Of a stretch of DNA of 64,000 nt, positions 32,301 through 40,702 are shown in pieces; position 1 is the first letter of the stretch, and every line of letters starts with the position of its first letter. Below the pieces are notes generated by a model, which worked only from the letters and a program-made list of their open reading frames with translations, made no database searches and was not told the DNA's origin. The stretch is from JABJAG01 sp965222215 (GTDB lineage: Bacteria > Pseudomonadota > Alphaproteobacteria > UBA6615): NCBI GenBank assembly GCA_965222215.1, contig OZ244931.1, positions 2,108,001 through 2,172,000 on the forward strand. Direction: 5' to 3'. Position numbers and translations under genes: made by a program.

Positions 32301-32493
32301 CGTCGAGCCCCCCGAACCGCTGACGGTTTTCGCGAACACCCTCGACAAGTCGGCGCGCGCGACGCGCGATGGCCGTTTCCTCTGCCGCAGGTCGCGTCAA
32401 GATGTCGATCAACGCCTCGACGCACGTCGCTTCATCCGCCAGTTTTGCTCCAAGCTCACATGACAGCGGAAGATCCGAAGAAGGGAAAGTCAT
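29359..32493 (-). CDS. putA: Bifunctional proline dehydrogenase / L-glutamate gamma-semialdehyde dehydrogenase PutA, without DNA-binding domain
   Basis: 1044 residues from the ATG at 32493. The PRODH barrel (about 80-460) carries HLVTHIVELARETGRRVPVR followed by LVKGAYWDSEIKWAQE, and the FAD-binding HNAHTVAAV. The aldehyde dehydrogenase half (about 510-1035) has CISPWNFPLAIFTGQVTAAL, the catalytic Glu in AETGGQN and the catalytic Cys in AGQRCSALR. Together they oxidise proline to glutamate in two channelled steps. Autorepressing PutA proteins begin with a ribbon-helix-helix domain, which is absent here. The frame extends 19 codons upstream but this is not needed. The divergent GntR-type gene is a probable replacement regulator. 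Confidence 0.93.
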   Translation of the reverse strand: MTFPSSDLPLSCELGAKLADEATCVEALIDILTRPAAEETAIARRARRLVEGVRENRQRFGGLDDFLEEYELTTPEGVALMCLAEALLRIPDSETADRLIADKIGGANWQAHLGRSESWFVNASTLALMLTGRVVEDDPLARQDGRSVLSRLISRAGEPVIREAVRRAMRVLGRQFVMGRDIDEALARAEDDRRGGYTHSFDMLGEGARTAGDAARYFESYSHAIEAIAAAAAGMGPRDAPGVSVKLSALHPRYEFARREDAVPALADRLGELARACRAADIGLTVDAEEADRLDMSVEIFTQVLRDPALASWEGFGLAVQAYQKRAIHLVTHIVELARETGRRVPVRLVKGAYWDSEIKWAQEKGLSGYPVFTRKSSTDVSYLACASRLLDAPDAVYPMFATHNAHTVAAVMHMADNPSGYEFQRLHGMGEPLYHQIVSPDSADSVACRIYAPVGSHKDLLPYLVRRLLENGANSSFVNRLRDDAAPIDGIVADPVEVTRGLDQIPHPRIPLPENIYGPERRNAAGMDLTDPVVVGELYAGMSDAPQTGYIAQPLIAGDARANGAPRPVLNPADRSQQVGEVWAADAAMVDAAFEAGREGFAAWSAYSADDRATVLERVADLLEEHRYELMALAIREAGKTVPDALAEVREAVDFSRYYAARAREQFAGSVALPGPTGESNKISLHGRGVFVCISPWNFPLAIFTGQVTAALAAGNAVIAKPAEQTPLIAMRTVCLMQEAGVPPEALAFMPGGGDIGAALVAHRDVAGVAFTGSTETARAINRVLADKNGPIVPLIAETGGQNAMIVDASALPEQVVDDAITSGIGSAGQRCSALRLMFLQEDVADRIVELFRGACAELVVGDPWELSTDVGPVIDEDARATLVAHARKMAAAGRTLVDLPTGPGCAQGTFFGPKVFEIDDASILTREVFGPIVHVVRYAADRLNDVVDAVNATGYGLTLGVHSRIETTQRAILERARVGNAYVNRSMIGAIVGVQPFGGEGLSGTGPKAGGPHYLPRFAVERTVSVNTAAAGGNTALMTMDD

Positions 32494-32526
32494 TGCAAAA
32501 ATGTCCGAAAACGGTTGAAGGGCAAT

Positions 32527-32580
32527 ATGATATCGAAACGGGAGTAGCACTTAAACTGTGATCACACATCCCAATTGTAG
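32527..32580. promoter_or_regulatory. putA-gntR divergent control region with a TGTGATCACA operator
   Basis: The perfect palindrome TGTGATCACA (32557-32566) lies in the putA-gntR gap. For putA (minus strand), TTTAAG (32550-32555) and TATCAT (32527-32532) are 17 bases apart. For gntR, TTAAAC (32551-32556) is followed by the palindrome in the spacer. The block ACTGTGATCACACATC recurs before hyuA at 37341-37363. The symmetry suits a dimeric GntR/FCD regulator. Confidence 0.65.
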
Positions 32581-32659
32581 TTCCCATATGATAGATTTTT
32601 CGGGCTGAGGCCCTTTCGTGTCTTCAACGCCGTCGATCCCATGAAAGTCCCACACCCGC

Positions 32660-33370
32660 ATGGCAAATACCGCTCGCACCCGCAAACCCATCGATGTTCC
32701 GAATCTTCCGTCGGTTCGCCGGGAAACCGTTCAGGACAGGGTCTACGCCACACTGCGGACCGCGATCATGTCCGGCCAGTTTGCGCCCGGCCAGGTCCTG
32801 AGTATCCGTTCGCTCGCAAAGGAACTCGGGACAAGCCCGATGCCGGTGCGAGATGCCATCGGCCGGTTGGTCACCGAAAAAGCGGTGGACGTTCTCCCCA
32901 ACCGTTCGCTCACCATTTCCAAACTTTCTCCCGACAAGATTCGGGAACTCACACGCATCCGAATCGAAGTCGAAGGAATGGCCGCCGACGAGGCTGCCTT
33001 GAGAATTACCAACCAGGAGTTGCGCAAGCTCGACCGGATATCGGACGAGTTCCTTGACGCGGGGCGCAAGGGGGACCTCGCCAGCTATCTGGCCAAGAAC
33101 CAGGAGTTCCATTTTCTGATCTACCGCGCGGCGCGGATGCCAATGCTCATGCACATCATCGACGGGCTGTGGCTACAGTTCGGTCCGACGCTGAATGCCT
33201 TGCTGTCAACGCAACCGCTTGAGGATTACGACACGACACATCATGACGCGGCGATCGAGGCACTCAAGAAAGGCGACGGCGCGGGCGCACGCCGCGCCAT
33301 TGCCGGCGATCTCCGCGATGCCGCGGACGAAATGCTGGAGTCCGGATACTTCGACACGGAACCCACCTAA
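32660..33370 (+). CDS. GntR-family transcriptional regulator (FadR/FCD subgroup)
   Basis: 236 residues. The winged helix-turn-helix covers about residues 20-85 (LRTAIMSGQFAPGQVLSIRS, then LAKELGTSPMPVRDAIGRLV). The all-helical FCD effector domain covers about 95-220, with the Asp/His metal ligand pattern in KNQEFHFLIYRAARM, LLSTQPLEDYDTTHHDAAIE and related residues. FCD regulators respond to organic acids or amino acids. The gene diverges from putA with TGTGATCACA between them, and the same block occurs in front of hyuA, so it is a good candidate to control both. The ribosome site of the ATG at 32660 is weak. Confidence 0.86.
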   Translation: MANTARTRKPIDVPNLPSVRRETVQDRVYATLRTAIMSGQFAPGQVLSIRSLAKELGTSPMPVRDAIGRLVTEKAVDVLPNRSLTISKLSPDKIRELTRIRIEVEGMAADEAALRITNQELRKLDRISDEFLDAGRKGDLASYLAKNQEFHFLIYRAARMPMLMHIIDGLWLQFGPTLNALLSTQPLEDYDTTHHDAAIEALKKGDGAGARRAIAGDLRDAADEMLESGYFDTEPT

Positions 33371-33445
33371 TCCGGCCGATGCCAGCAAAGACGACGGCAA
33401 ACACGTCACGCCGGCCCGCCGAACAAACCCACTTTCTCTAGCAGA

Positions 33446-35245
33446 TCAGGTCGCGCGCATCTCTTTCCGAAGAGCCTGCGTCGCCTGAGCATCGAGGCTG
33501 TAGGTCGACGGGTCTACCACCACGCCGTATTGTTCGCGGGCGTGATCCGGGGTGATGTACTCGTCGAGCACATCGTCGAGCACCTCGTCGACAGGACGAT
33601 CCAGCGGATTGCCCCATCCACCTCCGCCCGTGGCGTCGAACCGGAAGATGTCGTCCGGCTGGAATGAGAAGGTGTTGGCCAGCGGATTGACCCAGTTTCC
33701 GTCTTCGCGGTAGCCGCCGATCACCTCGGCTTCATTCCCGCGTTCCCGAAGAAGCTTCTGCGCAACGCTCTTGCCACCACCATTCACGCCCAGACTTCCC
33801 TCGACCGTGCGCGACGTCTCGATGCCGATGTGACCGTCGCCGAGGAACCGTACGCGGAATATGGACCCCAGACCGCCGCGATAACGTCCCGCGCCGCCTG
33901 AATTGGGATTTAGCTCAAAGCCTTCGTAGACGATGTCGTGCATCAACTCCGCTGATTCGGCCGGCGTGTTGAGGCAGTTCCCGAGCGGATCCATCGTGAC
34001 CGACATACCGTCATTGTACGGTGTGCCACCCCAGCCACCGGAAAGGATGTCGGTAAATACGGTGGTGCCCTTTTCCTTAGTCGTAACGGTCCCCATGAAC
34101 CAGTTGGCCTCGGAAAATGTCGGCGCGACGATCTGGTCAGGAATCGCCTGACCGAGCGCCAGCCAGATCGCGGCGGACACCTTCGATGCCGTGATGCATG
34201 TGCAATTGACGACCGGGGCGGGCCACTTGGCGTTCAGCCAGCAGTCGTCGGGCAGCTTGATGGTGATCGGCGCGAACATCCCGGCATTCGCAGGCGCATC
34301 CGGCGCAAGAAAGAACTGCAGCGAGTAGTAAACGGCGGCAGCTGTATTTGCCATCGGCGAATTGATCGCGCCCACCACCTGAGGATCGCTTCCTTCGAAG
34401 TCGACTTCGATTTCCGAGCCCTTGATCGTCAGCTTCACCCTCACATGGACGGGGTCGTCACTCTGCCCATCGCTGTCGGCGAAATCCTCGCCGAAATACT
34501 CCCCGTCCGGCAAAGCTTCCACACCCTTTCGCGTGATCCTCTCCGTATAAGCGATCAGTTCCTTCATGGCGGCAGCGAGGGTTTCGATGCCATAGCGTTC
34601 TGCCGCGCGTTGCAGCTCGCTCTCGGCGCCGCGCAACGCACCGAGATGCGCCTGCAGATCGCCGCGCACGAATTGCGGCGTGCGGCTGTTGCTGGCCAGG
34701 ATCGACACGAGATCCTCGTTGAGTTCGCCGTTCTGGAACACCTTGATCGGCGGGATCCGCAAGCCCTCGCCCGCGATGTGCGTGCCGCCGGCAAGACCCC
34801 CGGCAGCACCGCCGCCCAAATCCATCCAGTGTCCCCGGCTCACCGCGAACCCGATCAGGGTGCCTTCATGGTAGACCGGCATCGTGAACGTCAGGTCATT
34901 GATATGCGTGCCGCCGTTGTACGGATCGTTGAGCACGACGATATCGCCCTCGCGAAGGTTCTCGACCCCGAAATGATCGGCGACGGCCTTCGCGGAAAAG
35001 TGCATGGCCGCTAGGTGCACCGGGCAGTTCGCCGCCTGGGCAATAAGCCGCATTTCGGGATCGTAGATCGCGTTTGAGAAGTCGACGTTGTCCGCGAGTA
35101 TTTGCGAAAAAGACGCTTTCATCAGGATCGACGACATGCGCACTGCCGAGTATTCGAACAGACTGCGCAAAACCTCGAAGGTAACGGGATCAACGCCGTA
35201 GTTTGTTCCCTCGAGCCGGGTTTCAGCGCGGATAATTTCGGTCAT
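33446..35245 (-). CDS. hyuB: Hydantoinase B / 5-oxoprolinase-type beta subunit
   Basis: 599 residues with the HyuB domain covering nearly the whole chain. Landmarks are VDPVTFEVLRSLFEYSAVRM, IYDPEMRLIAQAANCPVHLA, VVLNDPYNGGTHINDLTFTM, SRGHWMDLGGGAAGG and a C-terminal TGGGGWGNPLDRPVDEVL. These proteins pair with HyuA, which is encoded 14 bases upstream, to hydrolyse cyclic amides with ATP (5-oxoproline to glutamate, N-methylhydantoin, or acetone/acetophenone carboxylation in relatives). The start ATG at 35245 was chosen over an upstream frame. The 3' end faces the gntR gene. Confidence 0.88.
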   Translation of the reverse strand: MTEIIRAETRLEGTNYGVDPVTFEVLRSLFEYSAVRMSSILMKASFSQILADNVDFSNAIYDPEMRLIAQAANCPVHLAAMHFSAKAVADHFGVENLREGDIVVLNDPYNGGTHINDLTFTMPVYHEGTLIGFAVSRGHWMDLGGGAAGGLAGGTHIAGEGLRIPPIKVFQNGELNEDLVSILASNSRTPQFVRGDLQAHLGALRGAESELQRAAERYGIETLAAAMKELIAYTERITRKGVEALPDGEYFGEDFADSDGQSDDPVHVRVKLTIKGSEIEVDFEGSDPQVVGAINSPMANTAAAVYYSLQFFLAPDAPANAGMFAPITIKLPDDCWLNAKWPAPVVNCTCITASKVSAAIWLALGQAIPDQIVAPTFSEANWFMGTVTTKEKGTTVFTDILSGGWGGTPYNDGMSVTMDPLGNCLNTPAESAELMHDIVYEGFELNPNSGGAGRYRGGLGSIFRVRFLGDGHIGIETSRTVEGSLGVNGGGKSVAQKLLRERGNEAEVIGGYREDGNWVNPLANTFSFQPDDIFRFDATGGGGWGNPLDRPVDEVLDDVLDEYITPDHAREQYGVVVDPSTYSLDAQATQALRKEMRAT

Positions 35246-35259
35246 TGCAGTTCCTCCGC

Positions 35260-37281
35260 TCAAGCGGCCAGTGTGATGATCAGGTTTCCGTGGCGATCGA
35301 TCTCCCCACGGGAACCCGGTGGCAATACAGCGCAACTGTGTTCGTACTCGACGATCGCAGGCGCCTCGATCTCCGCGCCGTCACGCAGCGCCTCGCCGTG
35401 CAGGACAGGGCAGTCGAACCAGTCGCCGTCGAAATAGACGGAACGCTCGCCCTTCTTCACATTTTCCGTGCCCGCATCGGCCGGACCTGAGAGTGGCGGT
35501 GAGTCGATCGCCCCAATGGCCGCGACACCGAGCGAGACCACCGCCGGCGCAAACTCGTCGGAACTGACGCCGTACTCGACCTTGTGGGCCCGGTGGAAAT
35601 CCGCAGAGATCTTGTCGAGCGCCGCGGAGTCGATCTTTCCTGCCGGCATCGCCACCTCGACTTCGTAGGTCTGACCGACGTAGCGCATCTGCGCCGTGCG
35701 AACGAACATCGCGTTCTCAGCCGGAATGCCGTCACGCGTCAGCAGATCGAGACCCCGCTGTTCGAGATCGCTGTAAACGTCGTTAAGGCGGTCGAGGTCG
35801 ATATCTTCGGCCGGCGAATAGAAAAAAGCTTCAAGATCGTGCCGAAGGTCCATCGCCGTGGCGCCGAAGGCAGACGCAACTCCGGCATAGGCCGGAACGA
35901 TCACCTTCGGTATCGCAAGCGCATCGGCCACGAACGACGCGTGCATGGGTCCCGCACCGCCGAAGCTGGCCAGCACGAAATCCCGGGGGTCTCGGCCACG
36001 GCCGGTGATCACCATTTTCACGGCATGGGCCATGGTTTCGCAACCGATCTTCACAATCCCTTCCGCTGCCTGGATGACGGTCATACCCATTTTTTCCGCG
36101 ACGGGAGCAATCGCCTCCTCCGCAGCATCCCTGTCGAGCTCGAACTTGTCCCCAAGCGTCGGCTCAAGACGCCCCAGCAACAGGTTCGCATCGGTCATCG
36201 TCGGCTGCGTGCCGCCACGCGCGTAGCAGGCCGGTCCCGGTTCGGAGCCAGCACTTTGGGGCCCGACCCGAAGCGAGCCCCCCTCATCAACCCACGCGAT
36301 CGAACCGCCGCCCGCACCGACCGAGTGGATATCGAGCATCGGGACAACAATGGGCACATCCCACTCAAGTTCGTAGTTGCGCGTTACGAGACCGCGGCCG
36401 TCGACAACCATCGAGGCATCGAAACTCGTGCCGCCGACATCCGTATGAAGAATGTTCGGAAAGTTCGTCGATTCCGACAGGTAGGCGGCATACGACACAC
36501 CGCCGGCGGGACCGGATTCGATAAGTTCCTCCGGATGGTCGCGGGCGAGTTCGGCATTCATGAGGCCGCCGTTGCTTTTCAGGATCAGCAGCGCGCCCGT
36601 AAACCCCGATTCCGCCAGCTTGCCCTCCAGGTTCTCAAAATACTCGCGCATGACCGGCATTAACGCCGCACGGATCGCCGTCGTTGTGAAACGCCCGTGT
36701 TCGCGGAACACAGGAATGTCGCCCGAACAGACCACGAAGACGCCCGGAATTTCCTCTTCGAGGATTTTACGCATCCGTTGCTCATGCTCGGAATTCACGT
36801 AGGCGTTGATAAAGCAGACGGCGACCGAGCGAATTCCGGTCTCGCCGATACGCCGTGCAACCGATCGCGCAGCGTCCTCGTCGAATTCGCGATAGACGTC
36901 GCCCTGCGCCGTGATGCGCTCAGGCACCGTGAATCGGTGACGACGCCTGATGATCGGGCGTGGTTTGGTCTGGTAAGGCCGATACAGAAACTCGCGGTGC
37001 ATCCGGCCAATTTCGAGCACGTCCCGGAAACCTTCCGTGGTCACCATCGCCGCATCGGGATAAGAGCGTTCGATGAGCGTGTTCGTCGCCGTGGTCGTGC
37101 CGTGAACCAGTTGAGAAATGTTGTCGAACGGGATCGCCGCCAACTCGATCGCTTCGAGGACACCGCGACTGCGATCGTCCCTCGTGGTGAGAACCTTGGA
37201 GGTTACAGTGTCACCAGTCTCCTCGTTCCATCCGTATAGGTCGGTAAACGTGCCCCCGACATCTACTCCAACTCGCCACAT
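35260..37281 (-). CDS. hyuA: Hydantoinase A / 5-oxoprolinase-type alpha subunit
   Basis: A 673-residue ATPase subunit that starts MWRVGVDVGGTFTDLYGW, the hydantoinase/oxoprolinase N-terminal nucleotide-binding motif. It continues with LVHGTTTATNTLIER, HTDVGGTSFDASMVVDGR, SVGAGGGSIAWVDEGGSL and FGGAGPMHASFVADAL. The ATP-dependent ring-opening reactions of this family act on 5-oxoproline, hydantoins or related cyclic amides, and relatives form acetone carboxylase-like complexes. GGGGAGAG precedes the ATG. HyuB follows after 14 bases. The promoter has the operator found near putA, so a 5-oxoproline-to-glutamate role alongside PutA is a plausible guess. Confidence 0.9.
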   Translation of the reverse strand: MWRVGVDVGGTFTDLYGWNEETGDTVTSKVLTTRDDRSRGVLEAIELAAIPFDNISQLVHGTTTATNTLIERSYPDAAMVTTEGFRDVLEIGRMHREFLYRPYQTKPRPIIRRRHRFTVPERITAQGDVYREFDEDAARSVARRIGETGIRSVAVCFINAYVNSEHEQRMRKILEEEIPGVFVVCSGDIPVFREHGRFTTTAIRAALMPVMREYFENLEGKLAESGFTGALLILKSNGGLMNAELARDHPEELIESGPAGGVSYAAYLSESTNFPNILHTDVGGTSFDASMVVDGRGLVTRNYELEWDVPIVVPMLDIHSVGAGGGSIAWVDEGGSLRVGPQSAGSEPGPACYARGGTQPTMTDANLLLGRLEPTLGDKFELDRDAAEEAIAPVAEKMGMTVIQAAEGIVKIGCETMAHAVKMVITGRGRDPRDFVLASFGGAGPMHASFVADALAIPKVIVPAYAGVASAFGATAMDLRHDLEAFFYSPAEDIDLDRLNDVYSDLEQRGLDLLTRDGIPAENAMFVRTAQMRYVGQTYEVEVAMPAGKIDSAALDKISADFHRAHKVEYGVSSDEFAPAVVSLGVAAIGAIDSPPLSGPADAGTENVKKGERSVYFDGDWFDCPVLHGEALRDGAEIEAPAIVEYEHSCAVLPPGSRGEIDRHGNLIITLAA

Positions 37282-37334
37282 AACGCTCTCCCCAGTTTGG
37301 CTCTTGTGAACCGGCCGAATTCGGAACAGGGGCT

Positions 37335-37363
37335 AGATTACGTGATGTGTGATCACAGTTAAA
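37335..37363 (-). promoter_or_regulatory. Promoter and TGTGATCACA operator of hyuAB
   Basis: On the minus strand TTTAAC (37358-37363) and TAATCT (37335-37340) are 17 bases apart. The palindrome TGTGATCACA (37348-37357) occupies the spacer. The block ACTGTGATCACACATC matches the copy in the putA-gntR gap. A repressor bound here would block RNA polymerase directly. Confidence 0.65.
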
Positions 37364-37392
37364 GACGTTTGAGAGACGACATGCATTCTGCG

Positions 37393-38184
37393 CTACACAA
37401 CCGGCGAACGCCCGCCGTCCACGTTGATGGCGCAGCCCGTGACGTAGGACGCAGCGTCCGACACCAGGAAACAGGCCAAATCGGCGAACTCCCCGGCCTC
37501 GCCGATGCGGCCCAGCGGGATCTGCTTCGCACGCGACTCGAAGAACTCGTCGAACGACTTGTCCGGCGCCTCGCGCGCATGGCGGCGTTCGTGCTGGCCC
37601 GAGCGGATCAGCCCCACGAGCAACGCATTGACCAGGATATTGTCCGGCGCGCCCTCGCCCGCCAGCACTTTCGTCAGTGCCATGCCGGCGGCGCGAGACA
37701 CGGACGTCGGCGCGCTGTTCGCGCCCGGCGTCTTTGCGCTGCCCGCCAGCACGTTGATGATCCGGCCCCATTTGCGCTCGGCCATGCCCGGCATCGCAAG
37801 GCGGCACAGACGGATCGCGGCGAAGAGTTTCAGGTCGAGATCGGCCTGCCACTGTTCGTCCGACCAGTTGAGGAACGGCCCGAACGCCGTCTCCCCCGCG
37901 TTGTTCACGAGGATATCCACGTCGCCGAACGCGTCGGTGATCTGCGCCCAGCCTTCGTCGATGGTGTCGGCCTTCGAGACGTCGCAGGAGAAGGCCTCGA
38001 CCTTCACCGTGTTGCCGCCGGCGCTCGACAGGACCTGCTGGCGCGCGGCTTCCAGCTTTTCCGGATTGCGCGCCACCATCGCAACATTCGCGCCGGACTC
38101 CGCGAAGCGCTCGGACATCGCCAGCCCAAGACCTTCGCTGGCGCCGGTGATCAGGGCCGTCCGGCCATCGAGACGTACTTCCAT
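37393..38184 (-). CDS. Short-chain dehydrogenase/reductase (SDR)
   Basis: A 263-residue classical SDR. The cofactor loop is TALITGASEGLGLAMSERFA (TGxxxGxG). VDILVNNAGETAFGPFL gives the NNAG motif. The catalytic residues are expected in IINVLAGSAKTPGANSAPTSVS. In this segment the classical Tyr-x-x-x-Lys is not apparent, because the position usually occupied by Tyr is in SAPTSVSRAAGMALTK, so the catalytic set looks atypical. The C-terminal part ends in GCAINVDGGRSPVV, the standard SDR ending. It lies upstream of hyuAB but separated from it by a gap with its own promoter. The ATG at 38184 has GGGGAGAGC upstream. Confidence 0.84.
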   Translation of the reverse strand: MEVRLDGRTALITGASEGLGLAMSERFAESGANVAMVARNPEKLEAARQQVLSSAGGNTVKVEAFSCDVSKADTIDEGWAQITDAFGDVDILVNNAGETAFGPFLNWSDEQWQADLDLKLFAAIRLCRLAMPGMAERKWGRIINVLAGSAKTPGANSAPTSVSRAAGMALTKVLAGEGAPDNILVNALLVGLIRSGQHERRHAREAPDKSFDEFFESRAKQIPLGRIGEAGEFADLACFLVSDAASYVTGCAINVDGGRSPVV

Positions 38185-38283
38185 GTTTGCTCTCCCCCTC
38201 GGTCAAGGTATTGATATTACGACGCGCGCGCCGCTTTGACAGCCACTGCCGACCGACGCGGTGCGCAAAACGGGAGTATGGAC

Positions 38284-40592
38284 ATGGGATCGCGGGGCTT
38301 TCGGCATTCGTCCCACTGGGGGGCTTTCACCGCCGAGGCGAAAGACGGACGGCTGCACGCGGTCACACCGTTTGCACACGACCCCGACCCGTCTGCGATT
38401 ATTCACTCCGTTCCCGAGGCCGTTCACGACGAAAGCCGGGTCGCGCGGCCGTCCATCCGGAAGGGCTGGCTGACGCGCGCGAACGGCGGGACACCGCAGA
38501 ACCGGGGCGTCGATCCTTTCGTGGAAGTCCCGTGGGACGAAGCGCTCGATATGGTGAGCTTGGAACTCGACCGCGTGCGGCGCGACCACGGCAACGAGGC
38601 CATTTTCGGCGGCTCGTACGGCTGGTCGAGCGCCGGGCGCTTTCATCACGCCAAGAGCCAGCTTCAGCGTTTCCTGAATACCATCGGCGGCTTCACCGAC
38701 CAGGTGCACACCTATTCGATTGCGGCGGGCTACGCGATCCTGCCGCATGTGCTCGGGTCCGCGCGCGCTGCCATGACCGAAGCGACGAGCTGGGATTCGA
38801 TCATCGAGAACACCGAGCTGATGGTGGCGTTCGGCGGAATTCCGCTGAAGAACGCGCAAGTCTCCTCCGGCGGCCCCGGCGAACACGCCACCGGCCCCTA
38901 CCTCAAGGCGGCGCGCGAGGCCGGGATCGGGTTCGTGAACATCTCGCCGATCCGCAACGACATCGCCGACCACCTCGACGCGGAATGGCTGGCCATCCGG
39001 CCCAACACCGATGTCGCGCTGATGCTGGCACTCGCGCACACGCTGGAGACCGAGGGGCTGGCGGATCGCGATTTCCTGGACCGGTATTGCGTCGGATACG
39101 ACCGGTTCCGTGAGTATCTGCTTGGCAATTCCGACAGAACACCGAAGGACGCGGACTGGGCTTCGTCAATCTGCGAAATCCCGGCGACACGGTCCGGGCC
39201 CTTGCCCGGCGGATGGCCGCGTCGAGAACGCTCATCAACACCAACTGGTCCCTGCAGCGCGGCGACCATGGCGAACAGCCTTTCTGGATGACGGTCACGC
39301 TGGCCGCGATGCTCGGCGGGATCGGCCTGCCGGGCGAGGGATTTGGATTCGGGTATGGCAGCATGGGGAATGTCGGCAACCCGCGCCGGCCGACGCCCTC
39401 ACCCACGCTGACGGTCGGGGAAAATCCGTGCAAGAGCTGGATTCCGGTCGCGCGCATCGCCGACATGCTGCTGAACCCGGGCGGGGAATACGATTTCGAC
39501 GGTGAGCGGCGTGCCTATCCCGATATCCGGCTGGTCTACTGGTGCGGCGGCAACCCGTTCCACCACCACCAGGACCTTAACCGTCTCGTCGAAGCCTGGC
39601 GGCAGCCCGAGACGATCATCGTCAACGAGCCCTGGTGGACCGCAACAGCGAAATTCTCCGATATCGTCCTGCCGTCGACGACCACGCTCGAACGGAAAGA
39701 CCTGGGCGCAACATCGCGCGACCGTTTCATCATGGCGATGGACCAGGTTATCGAGCCGGTGGGCGATGCGCGCGACGACTTCGACATTTTCCGGGGCATG
39801 GCTCGCCGGCTCGGCACGGAATCCGAGTTCACCGAAGACCGCGAGCCGGAGGAATGGTTGCGCCACATCTACGACCGGGCCCGTCAGGGTGCCGCGCGCA
39901 ACGACATCACGCTACCGTCCTATGACGAGTTCTGGGATGCCGGGCATGTCGAGATGCCGCGCCCGGATCGCCCGCTGGTCATGCTGGAAGCCTACCGCCA
40001 GGACCCGGAAGCCCACCGCCTGCCCTCGCCGTCCGGCCGGATCGAAATCTATTCCGAGACTGTGGCCGGCTTTGGCTATGACGACTGTCCCGGTCACCCG
40101 GTCTGGCGCGAACCGGTCGAGTGGCTGGGCTCTGTCGCCCGGTATCCGCTTCACATGATCTCCAACCAGCCCAAAACGCGCCTGCACGGACAAATGGACA
40201 ATGGCACGCTCAGCCGCAACGACAAGATCTCCGGGCGGGAGCCGATCTGGATACACCCGGCGGACGCCGCCATGCGCAACCTGTCGGACGGCGATATCGC
40301 TCGCGTTTTCAACGACCGCGGCGCGCTGCTCGCCGGGGTGCGGATCACCGAGGAAGTCCGCCGCGGTGTGGTTCAACTCGCGACCGGCGCCTGGTACGAC
40401 CCCGCCGACCCCGGCACCCCAAACAGCATCGACAAGCACGGCAACCCGAACGTGCTGACCCTCGACAAAGGCACATCACGGCTCGGCCAGGGGCCTGTCG
40501 CCCACACCGCACTCGTCGAGATCGCCCGGTACGCCGAGGAGCCGCCAAGTGTCACAGCTCATTTGCCGCCTCCCATCGCGGAAAGACCGTAG
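38284..40592 (+). pseudogene. Molybdopterin-dependent oxidoreductase of the BisC/DMSO reductase family, interrupted by a frameshift
   Basis: Two overlapping frames make one BisC/TorA-like protein of about 769 residues. The first half (from ATG 38284) has the N-terminal WGAF pattern and the Ser-type molybdenum ligand region in GGSYGWSSAGRFHHAKSQL. The second half continues LINTNWSLQRGDHGEQPFWM, then SMGNVGNPRR and the pterin-binding C-terminal domain with SNQPKTRLHGQMDNG. A base, probably one G, is missing near 39186-39187: the text CCGGCGACACGG would read IPADTV if a G followed CCGGCG. This is either a pseudogene or an assembly error. No twin-arginine signal is seen, so a functional version would be cytoplasmic. 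The start ATG follows GGGAG by seven bases. Confidence 0.82.
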
Positions 40593-40620
40593 AGCCGCAG
40601 GCGAGTGCCGGAAAAAATCT

Positions 40621-40659
40621 ACCAGTGGTTGTGTTTACCAAATTTTACACACCAGTGGT
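40621..40659 (+). promoter_or_regulatory. Direct repeat ACCAGTGGT in front of the histidine kinase gene
   Basis: ACCAGTGGT occurs at 40621-40629 and again at 40651-40659, with the two copies 30 bases apart (three helical turns). The second overlaps a TATGAT at 40659-40664 that may be a -10 element. The kinase TTG start is at 40703. A direct-repeat operator is plausible. Confidence 0.45.
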
Positions 40660-40702
40660 ATGATGCGGAATCAACCTTTGGTTCGGTCGGCGGGAGCTTG
40701 GC

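Noticed and set aside
31186..32463. Plus-strand frame of 425 codons.
   Set aside because: It is antisense to the PRODH half of putA and has no family resemblance.
39170..39200. Programmed frameshift in the BisC-type gene.
   Set aside because: No slippery sequence or stimulatory structure was found, and a single missing G explains the break.
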